Source: Enterobacter chuandaensis
GTDB taxonomy: Bacteria > Pseudomonadota > Gammaproteobacteria > Enterobacterales > Enterobacteriaceae
Assembly: GCF_003594915.1 (NCBI RefSeq)
Contig: NZ_QZCS01000019.1
Span: forward strand, 1 to 64,000
Direction of reading: 5' to 3'
DNA length: 64,000 nt
Position 1 is the stretch's first letter. Each line of letters begins with the position of its first letter. Made by a program: the position numbers and the translations under genes. Of this stretch, positions 56,380 through 64,000 are shown in pieces. Under the pieces are notes generated by a model. It searched no databases. It saw only the letters and a program-made list of their open reading frames with translations, and was not told where the DNA came from.

Positions 56380-57131
56380 ACCCGCAGGACTTTTACCCCT
56401 TGATCTTCCAGCTTCTGGAGGATCTCCGGGTTAGCCCCTTTGCCGGTGATGACCATGTCGATCTGTTCTGCGCGGCTGAACAGCATGCCTGCGCGTTCAC
56501 CGACTTTACTGCTGTCGACCAGCACAACGAGCTTGCCCACCACGTTGAGCATGTTTTGTTCCGCCATCGCGGTCAGCATATCGGTTTTATACAGGCCGTC
56601 AGCGGTCAGGCCTTTGCCGCTGGTAAACATCCAGTGCCCGGCGTAGAGGCTGTTTTCGCTGTCCTGAGGGCTGAGCGTGATGGACTGGCTTTTGTTGTAC
56701 TGGCCGCCCATGATCACGACGCTCTCATGTTCCTGATCGATCAGGTAGTTGGCGAGCGGTAAGTAGTTGGTAATGATTTGCACCGGCTTGCCGCACATTT
56801 CACGGCCCAGCAGAAACGCCGTGGAGCCGCAGTTGATGACGACACTCTCACCCGGGTTCACCTGCTGCGACGCTGCTCTGGCAATCCGTACTTTTTCATC
56901 ATGATTCTGCGCCTGGTGGATATTCATCGGCGTCCAGCGTGGGCGCTGCTGGCTGATGGCTTCCGCGCCGTTGCGGACTTTCTTCAGCTTACCGCTCTCA
57001 TCCAGCTTATTAATGTCACGCCGCGCGGTCGCCGGGGAAATCCCTAAACGTTCGATCACTTTCTCGACGGTGATAAACCCTGTTTGCGCCAGGAGTTCCA
57101 GTAAAATTTGATGCCGTTGCGCTTCCGTCAT
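56376..57131 (-). CDS. ulaR: DeoR-type repressor UlaR of the ascorbate regulon
   Basis: A 251-residue repressor. N-terminal DeoR helix-turn-helix (about 6-55; [20 protein letters not shown]), C-terminal sugar-phosphate sensor domain ([25 protein letters not shown]). In E. coli it releases DNA on binding L-ascorbate 6-phosphate. The 110-bp gap to ulaG is co-directional. Operators are expected in the ulaG-ulaA intergenic region. Confidence 0.95.
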   Translation of the reverse strand: MTEAQRHQILLELLAQTGFITVEKVIERLGISPATARRDINKLDESGKLKKVRNGAEAISQQRPRWTPMNIHQAQNHDEKVRIARAASQQVNPGESVVINCGSTAFLLGREMCGKPVQIITNYLPLANYLIDQEHESVVIMGGQYNKSQSITLSPQDSENSLYAGHWMFTSGKGLTADGLYKTDMLTAMAEQNMLNVVGKLVVLVDSSKVGERAGMLFSRAEQIDMVITGKGANPEILQKLEDQGVKVLRV

Positions 57132-57241
57132 GAGCTATTCCGATAAGAATTGATTTGAAAAGATGATATTTGAAATAGCGTGAAATTACTAAAAGAAATA
57201 TGAAATCGCCAGACACAGGGTCTGGCGATGTGGCCTCGCAA

Positions 57242-58306
57242 TCAGAGGAAGGATTTGAACGGTAGGTCTGGCTCAATAGTGAAGCAATCATCGAAACCGC
57301 GTGGGTAGTGATACTCGAGATTGTCTTTGTCCAGAGGCCAGGTGAACTTGCCGCCTACCTGCCAGATAAATGGCTTGAAGCCGTACTTCAGGCGGTCTTT
57401 TTTCATCTCCCACAGCACGCGGATTTCCTGCGGATCGGCCTGGAAGTTTGACCAGATATCATGGTGGAACGGGATCACCACTTTGGTGTTGAGCGCTTCC
57501 GCCATGCGCAGCATATCGGCGCTGGTCATTTTGTCGGTGATGCCGCGCGGGTTTTCGCCGTACGAGCCCAGCGCCACGTCAATCTGATGTTCGTTGCCGT
57601 GCTTCGCGTAATAGTTGGAGTAGTGGGAGTCACCGCTGTGGTACAGAGAACCGCCCGGCGTTTTGAACAGGTAGTTCACCGCACGCTCGTCCATACCGTC
57701 TGGCAGCACGCCTGCGGCTTTCTGATCGGCCGGCAGGGTAATCAGCGCGGTACGGTCAAAGGCATCCAGCGCGTGGATTTCAATGTCTTTGATTTTCACC
57801 ACGTCGCCAGGCTTCATGACGATGCAGCGCTCTTTCGGCACGCCCCAGCCAATCCAGAGATCCACGCAGGTTTGCGGCCCGATAAACGGCACGTCGTCCG
57901 CACAGTTTTGCATTACCGCTGCCGCCACGTTCACGTCGATATGATCGTTGTGATCGTGGGTAGAGAGAACGGCGTCGATCTGACGAATGGCAAAAGGATC
58001 AAGCACAAACGGCGTGGTGCGCAGGTTCGGCTGCAGTTTTTCCACACCAGCCATACGCTGCATCTGATGGCCTTTTTTCATCAGCGGATTACCGTGGCTC
58101 TGTTTGCCGGTGCCGCACCAGAAATCGACGCAGATATTGGCACCGCCTTCAGATTTCAGCCAGATACCGGTGCAGCCCAGCCACCACATTGCAAACGTGC
58201 CAGGAGCAACCTGTTCCTGCTCGATCTCTTCGTTCAGCCAGCTACCCCATTCCGGAAAGGTGCTCAGAATCCATGATTCACGGGTAATGGATTTCACTTT
58301 ACTCAT
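57242..58306 (-). CDS. ulaG: L-ascorbate-6-phosphate lactonase UlaG
   Basis: A 354-residue metallo-beta-lactamase-fold enzyme that opens the lactone of L-ascorbate 6-phosphate to 3-keto-L-gulonate 6-phosphate. Metal motif [10 protein letters not shown] near residue 116, with further histidines ([18 protein letters not shown]). Same length as E. coli. Ribosome site AAGGAG upstream. Divergent from ulaABCDEF. Confidence 0.97.
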   Translation of the reverse strand: MSKVKSITRESWILSTFPEWGSWLNEEIEQEQVAPGTFAMWWLGCTGIWLKSEGGANICVDFWCGTGKQSHGNPLMKKGHQMQRMAGVEKLQPNLRTTPFVLDPFAIRQIDAVLSTHDHNDHIDVNVAAAVMQNCADDVPFIGPQTCVDLWIGWGVPKERCIVMKPGDVVKIKDIEIHALDAFDRTALITLPADQKAAGVLPDGMDERAVNYLFKTPGGSLYHSGDSHYSNYYAKHGNEHQIDVALGSYGENPRGITDKMTSADMLRMAEALNTKVVIPFHHDIWSNFQADPQEIRVLWEMKKDRLKYGFKPFIWQVGGKFTWPLDKDNLEYHYPRGFDDCFTIEPDLPFKSFL

Positions 58307-60066
<1,760 letters not shown>

Positions 60067-60078
60067 GGAGTTTCGATT

Positions 60079-60384
60079 ATGACCGTACGTATCCTGGCTG
60101 TGTGTGGCAATGGGCAAGGTAGCTCCATGATCATGAAGATGAAAGTGGACCAGTTTTTAACCCAGTCAAACATCGACCACACGGTGAACAGCTGCGCAGT
60201 GGGTGAATACAAAAGTGAACTGAACGGCGCGGACATCATCATCGCTTCAACTCACATTGCCGGTGAGATTAGCGTGTCGGGCAACAAATATGTGGTAGGT
60301 GTGCGCAACATGCTGTCGCCTGCGGATTTCGGGCCAAAACTGCTGGAAGTGATCAAAGAACACTTCCCACAAGACGTGAAGTAA
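60079..60384 (+). CDS. ulaB: ascorbate PTS IIB component UlaB
   Basis: A 101-residue cytoplasmic phosphocarrier with phospho-Cys9 in [15 protein letters not shown]. It passes phosphate from UlaC to the ascorbate carried by UlaA. Same length as E. coli. 12 bp after ulaA. Confidence 0.97.
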   Translation: MTVRILAVCGNGQGSSMIMKMKVDQFLTQSNIDHTVNSCAVGEYKSELNGADIIIASTHIAGEISVSGNKYVVGVRNMLSPADFGPKLLEVIKEHFPQDVK

Positions 60385-60393
60385 GGACGCCGC

Positions 60394-60861
60394 ATGAAAC
60401 TACGTGATTCGCTGGCAGAGAATAACTCCATCCTTTTACAGGCCGACGCCAGCACCTGGCAGGAAGCGGTGAAGCTGAGTGTGGATCTGCTGGTTAAGGC
60501 GGACGTTGTCGAGCCGCGCTATTACCAGGCCATTCTGGATGGCGTGGCGCAGCACGGCCCCTATTTCGTCATTGCGCCGGGCCTGGCGATGCCGCACGGC
60601 CGCCCGGAAGAGGGCGTCAAGAAAACCGGCTTCGCACTGGTGACGCTGAAAACGCCGCTGGTGTTCAACCACGAAGATAACGACCCGGTCGATATCCTGA
60701 TCACCATGGCGGCCGTTGATGCCAATACCCACCAGGAGGTGGGCATCATGCAGATCGTCAACCTGTTTGATGACGAAGCCAATTTTGACCGTTTACGCGC
60801 CTGCCGCACCGCGCAGGAAGTACTGGATTTAATTGATAACGCCACAGCGGCGGCCGTTTAA
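60394..60861 (+). CDS. ulaC: ascorbate PTS IIA component UlaC
   Basis: A 155-residue IIA protein of the mannitol/fructose fold. Phospho-acceptor His68 in [12 protein letters not shown]; HPr is the donor. One residue longer than E. coli. 9 bp after ulaB. Confidence 0.96.
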   Translation: MKLRDSLAENNSILLQADASTWQEAVKLSVDLLVKADVVEPRYYQAILDGVAQHGPYFVIAPGLAMPHGRPEEGVKKTGFALVTLKTPLVFNHEDNDPVDILITMAAVDANTHQEVGIMQIVNLFDDEANFDRLRACRTAQEVLDLIDNATAAAV

Positions 60862-60873
60862 GAGGAATTGAAC

Positions 60874-61524
60874 ATGTCATTACCAATGTTGCAAGTTGCG
60901 CTGGATAACCAGACGCTGTCTCACGCTTACGAAACCACCCGCCTGATTGCGGAAGAGGTGGATATCATCGAAGTGGGGACCATTCTGTGCGTGGGCGAAG
61001 GCGTGCGCGCCGTTCGTGACCTGAAGGCGCTCTATCCGCACAAAATCGTGCTGGCGGATGCCAAAATTGCCGACGCAGGCAAAATCCTCTCCCGCATGTG
61101 CTTCGAAGCCAACGCCGACTGGGTCACCGTGATCTGCTGCGCAGATATCAACACCGCCAAAGGTGCGCTGGACGTGGCAAAAGAGTTTAACGGCGACGTG
61201 CAGATTGAACTGACCGGCTTCTGGACCTGGGAGCAGGCGCAGGAGTGGCGCGACGCGGGCATCCAGCAGGTGGTTTACCACCGCAGCCGCGATGCTCAGG
61301 CCGCAGGCGTGGCGTGGGGAGAAGCCGATATCAGCGCCATCAAACGTCTGGCGGATATGGGCTTTAAAGTCACCGTCACCGGTGGCCTGGCACTGGAAGA
61401 TCTGCCGCTGTTCCAGGGCATCCCTATTCACGTCTTTATTGCTGGCCGCAGCATTCGCGACGCGGCATCTCCGGTGGAAGCGGCGCGTCAGTTCAAACGC
61501 TCAATCGCTCAGCTTTGGGGTTAA
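60874..61524 (+). CDS. ulaD: 3-keto-L-gulonate-6-phosphate decarboxylase UlaD
   Basis: A 216-residue TIM-barrel enzyme of the orotidine-phosphate decarboxylase suprafamily; makes L-xylulose 5-phosphate. The catalytic strand motif [12 protein letters not shown] (Asp62, Lys64) and [11 protein letters not shown] (Glu33) are present. The start is ATG 60874 with AGAGGAA upstream; a TTG two codons earlier is less likely. Confidence 0.97.
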   Translation: MSLPMLQVALDNQTLSHAYETTRLIAEEVDIIEVGTILCVGEGVRAVRDLKALYPHKIVLADAKIADAGKILSRMCFEANADWVTVICCADINTAKGALDVAKEFNGDVQIELTGFWTWEQAQEWRDAGIQQVVYHRSRDAQAAGVAWGEADISAIKRLADMGFKVTVTGGLALEDLPLFQGIPIHVFIAGRSIRDAASPVEAARQFKRSIAQLWG

Positions 61525-61533
61525 GGAGCGGTT

Positions 61534-62394
61534 ATGTTGTCAAAACAGGTTCCGCTTGGCATCTATGAAAAGGCACTCCCTGCGGGGGAGTGCTGGCTGG
61601 AGCGGTTACAGCTGGCAAAACAGCTGGATTTCGATTTTGTCGAAATGTCAGTGGATGAGACGGACGAGCGTCTCTCTCGCCTGGACTGGAGCCGCGAACA
61701 GCGCCTGGCGCTGGTGAGCGCCATTGCCGAAACCGGCGTGCGCGTGCCGTCCATGTGTCTGAGCGCCCACCGTCGTTTTCCGCTCGGCAGTGAAGACGAT
61801 GCCGTGCGTGCACAGGGGCTGGAGATTATGCGCAAAGCCATTCGCTTTGCGCAGGATGTCGGCATCCGCGTGATCCAGCTGGCGGGTTATGACGTTTACT
61901 ATCAGGAAGCCAACGATGAAACGCGCCGTCGTTTCCGTGACGGCCTGAAAGAGAGCGTTGAGATGGCAAGCCGCGCGCAGGTCACGCTGGCGATGGAGAT
62001 CATGGACTACCCGTTGATGAACTCCATCAGCAAGGCGCTGGGCTACGCGCACTATCTGAATAACCCCTGGTTCCAGCTTTATCCTGATATCGGCAACCTG
62101 TCGGCGTGGGATAACGACGTGCAGATGGAGCTGCAGGCGGGCATCGGACATATCGTGGCGGTGCACGTTAAAGATACCCGTCCTGGCGTGTTTAAAAACG
62201 TACCGTTCGGCACTGGGGTGGTGGATTTCGAACGGTGCTTCGAAACGCTCAAACAGACAGGCTATTGCGGGCCGTACCTGATTGAGATGTGGAGCGAAAC
62301 GTCTGACGACCCGGCCACGGAAGTGGCAAAAGCGCGGGACTGGGTGCGCGAGCGGATGGCGCGGGCGGGTTTGCTGGAGGTTGCACATGCTTAA
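61534..62394 (+). CDS. ulaE: L-xylulose-5-phosphate 3-epimerase UlaE
   Basis: A 286-residue TIM-barrel enzyme of the xylose-isomerase-like family, producing L-ribulose 5-phosphate. Metal-site residues lie in [30 protein letters not shown] and PYLIEMWSE. Two residues longer than E. coli, ending VAHA. Overlaps ulaF by 8 bp. Confidence 0.97.
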   Translation: MLSKQVPLGIYEKALPAGECWLERLQLAKQLDFDFVEMSVDETDERLSRLDWSREQRLALVSAIAETGVRVPSMCLSAHRRFPLGSEDDAVRAQGLEIMRKAIRFAQDVGIRVIQLAGYDVYYQEANDETRRRFRDGLKESVEMASRAQVTLAMEIMDYPLMNSISKALGYAHYLNNPWFQLYPDIGNLSAWDNDVQMELQAGIGHIVAVHVKDTRPGVFKNVPFGTGVVDFERCFETLKQTGYCGPYLIEMWSETSDDPATEVAKARDWVRERMARAGLLEVAHA

Positions 62395-63073
62395 GCTGAA
62401 ACAGCAGGTCTTTGAGGCCAATATGGATCTGCCACGCTATGGCCTGGTGACGTTCACCTGGGGCAACGTGAGCGCCATCGACCGCGAACAAGGTCTGGTT
62501 GTGATCAAGCCGAGCGGCGTGGCGTATGACACCATGAAAGCTGACGATATGGTGGTGGTCGACCTCGAAGGAAACGTCGTTGAGGGCAAATGGCGGCCCT
62601 CTTCGGACACGGCTACCCACCTGGCGCTGTACCAGCGTTATCCGTCACTGGGTGGTGTTGTGCATACCCACTCCACGCACGCCACCGCCTGGGCACAGGC
62701 GGGGTTACCCATCCCGGCGCTGGGCACGACGCATGCGGACTACTTCTTCGGTGACATTCCCTGCACGCGGGTATTATCGCAGGCTGAAGTAGAAGGGGAG
62801 TACGAACGTAACACCGGTAAGGTGATTATCGAAACGCTGGGTGAAGCTGAACCGCTGCATACGCCGGGGATTGTGGTGTACCAGCACGGTCCGTTCGCCT
62901 GGGGTAAAGATGCCCACGACGCGGTACATAATGCTGTCGTGATGGAGGAGGTGGCTAAAATGGCGTGGATTGCTCGCGACATTAATCCACAGCTTCAGGG
63001 CATTGATGATTACCTGATGAACAAGCATTTCATGCGCAAGCACGGCCCGAATGCCTACTACGGGCAGAAGTGA
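62387..63073 (+). CDS. ulaF: L-ribulose-5-phosphate 4-epimerase UlaF
   Basis: A 228-residue class II aldolase-fold zinc enzyme giving D-xylulose 5-phosphate, the link to the pentose phosphate pathway. Zinc histidines are in [25 protein letters not shown] and IKPSGVAY form the phosphate site. The start is ATG 62387 inside the ulaE end, with GGAGG upstream. Same length as E. coli. Paralogue of AraD and SgbE. Confidence 0.97.
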   Translation: MLKLKQQVFEANMDLPRYGLVTFTWGNVSAIDREQGLVVIKPSGVAYDTMKADDMVVVDLEGNVVEGKWRPSSDTATHLALYQRYPSLGGVVHTHSTHATAWAQAGLPIPALGTTHADYFFGDIPCTRVLSQAEVEGEYERNTGKVIIETLGEAEPLHTPGIVVYQHGPFAWGKDAHDAVHNAVVMEEVAKMAWIARDINPQLQGIDDYLMNKHFMRKHGPNAYYGQK

Positions 63074-63084
63074 ATAAGTGCTCT

Positions 63085-63119
63085 GGAATACCAAAAACAG
63101 TTGTAACCGGTGGTATTCC
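63085..63119 (+). terminator. hairpin after ulaF
   Basis: GGAATACC (63085-63092) and GGTATTCC (63112-63119) form a perfect stem with a 19-nt loop, 11 bp past the ulaF stop. No T-run follows, so it may act as an mRNA 3' stabiliser or a weak terminator. Confidence 0.5.
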
Positions 63120-63131
63120 GGAGCCATTCAC

Positions 63132-63155
63132 AAAAAAAGCCCCCGGGCAGGGGGC
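63132..63155 (-). terminator. intrinsic terminator of yjfY
   Basis: GCCCCC (63139-63144) and GGGGGC (63150-63155) pair around GGGCA; the minus strand continues with TTTTTTT. It lies 57 bp beyond the yjfY stop and directly faces the end of ulaF. Confidence 0.85.
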
Positions 63156-63212
63156 AACGTCAACTATGGCTATGTTCTCGTTGTTGTCTTTCCTGGTGCT
63201 AGCGTTAAAGCG

Positions 63213-63488
63213 TTACCGGTAGATATCTGCACTGGCGTGCATGTTGCCGTTGCTGCCGGGCTCACGAGTTAACATCACGTGGTAATAGGTTGCGCCCCGG
63301 GCATCGGTCTCTTCGTTTAGTGCCTGATCTGCTTCGCTTTCAGTGGCGAAATTATGGTTGATATAGATTACGCCCAAGCTTTGCACATCATCCATGTTTC
63401 TGGCCTGTCGGCCGTCTAGTTTGATGGCTGCCATCGCGTTTGCACTGAGCAAAAGCGCCGCCATTATGGCTACTGCGATTTTTTTCAT
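63213..63488 (-). CDS. yjfY: periplasmic DUF1471 protein YjfY
   Basis: A 91-residue secreted protein: signal peptide about 1-20, then a DUF1471 domain (VQSLGVIYINHNFATESEAD, GATYYHVMLTREPGSNGNMH) ending ADIYR, close to E. coli YjfY. Function unknown. Third DUF1471 member in a 9-kb stretch. It is convergent with ulaF and divergent from rpsF. Confidence 0.9.
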   Translation of the reverse strand: MKKIAVAIMAALLLSANAMAAIKLDGRQARNMDDVQSLGVIYINHNFATESEADQALNEETDARGATYYHVMLTREPGSNGNMHASADIYR

Positions 63489-63701
63489 GATATGCGCTCC
63501 ACGACTGCATGCTGCGAAAGGGGGGATGCTCCTTCTTTAATTCAAGTGATCTCTGATTAAAGTGTAATCATTCATCCGGCGGGGATGCGTGACCATTTCT
63601 GATGCAGTTGTTCAAAAAAACAACGCTTCCTGATGCGATTAATTTTAAATCACCCACTTAGACCAGCTTTACGCTTTGTGCGAATTATTTGTGCAATCAG
63701 C

Positions 63702-63730
63702 TTGAGTTTCCTGGGGCGCGCAAGTATTAT
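63702..63730 (+). promoter_or_regulatory. promoter of the rpsF operon
   Basis: TTGAGT (63702-63707), a 17-bp spacer and TATTAT (63725-63730), followed by a GACGCG discriminator. It lies about 100 bp before rpsF. The rest of 63489-63701 shows no gene that I could see. Confidence 0.8.
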
Positions 63731-63769
63731 GACGCGTCAATTTTTCAGCCGACCTTTAACACGTTCCTT

Positions 63770-63804
63770 GCCTCCCCGGGCCTCGGCTGACCCAGACAGG
63801 AGGC
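63770..63804 (+). promoter_or_regulatory. candidate S6:S18 autoregulatory leader hairpin
   Basis: GCCTCC (63770-63775) can pair with GGAGGC (63799-63804), placing CCG (63776-63778) at the base of the internal loop. This resembles the reported S6:S18-binding leader with a CCG bulge, which represses rpsF translation. It ends 25 bp before the rpsF ATG. Confidence 0.6.
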
Positions 63805-63811
63805 TGAATAA

Positions 63812-64000
<189 letters not shown>

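Overview
The window comes from an Enterobacteriaceae chromosome, most likely an Enterobacter of the cloacae complex. Gene order from cutA/dsbD through aspA, groESL, efp, frd, mscM-psd, queG-amiB-mutL-miaA-hfq-hflXKC, purA, nsrR-rnr-rlmB and ula to rpsF matches, from memory, the 94-95 minute region of E. coli. The chromosomal AmpC (17302-18447) looks like an ACT/MIR-type Enterobacter class C enzyme and sits divergently from an AmpR, which E. coli lacks. The species call is inference from protein similarity recalled without a search.

Layout. 1-6493: a decayed DUF2238 fragment, tRNA-Phe, yjdC, the cutA-dsbD reductant relay, and dcuA-aspA for aspartate/fumarate exchange. 6494-10433: fxsA, yjeH and the sigma32-driven groESL operon. 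10440-12953: an iadA-yjiG-yjiH block between groEL and yjeI, flanked by two terminator-like sequences. 12954-16351: yjeI, the EF-P pair epmB/efp, the entericidin genes ecnA/ecnB (neither is long enough for routine ORF calling), an EcnR-like regulator and a guanidine-II riboswitch. 16352-23088: gdx (sugE), blc, ampC/ampR and frdABCD. 23089-29123: epmA (the second EF-P modification enzyme), yjeM and mscM. 29143-32548: psd, rsgA, orn and two tRNA-Gly genes. 32568-43964: queG, then nnr-tsaE-amiB-mutL-miaA-hfq-hflX-hflK-hflC. 43978-49512: yjeT, purA, nsrR-rnr-rlmB. 49576-54593: the least E. coli-like part, with an MHS-family transporter, a frameshifted aidB and a chemoreceptor. 54766-63488: yjfN, bsmA, yjfP, the complete ula (L-ascorbate) regulon and yjfY. 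63830-64000: the start of rpsF.

Functional groups. Anaerobic C4-dicarboxylate metabolism is represented by dcuA, aspA and frdABCD. Translation-factor modification is represented by efp with epmA and epmB. Envelope stress and periplasm functions include dsbD, cutA, mscM, amiB, hflKC and three DUF1471 proteins. RNA metabolism includes orn, hfq, rnr, rlmB, miaA and tsaE. Ascorbate uptake and catabolism are encoded by ulaABCDEF and ulaG under UlaR.

The most unusual items are: a 2-bp frameshift in the conserved N-terminus of aidB at a prfB-like CTC-TGA-C site; a dispersed palindromic repeat read in frame as part of the DsbD linker; the iadA-yjiGH block bracketed by copies of a groEL-terminator-like motif; three convergent gene pairs whose stop codons overlap on 4-bp palindromes; the DUF2238 gene remnant beside tRNA-Phe; and paired operator-like repeats in the ula intergenic region. 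I found no CRISPR array, prophage, insertion sequence or clear novel multigene system.
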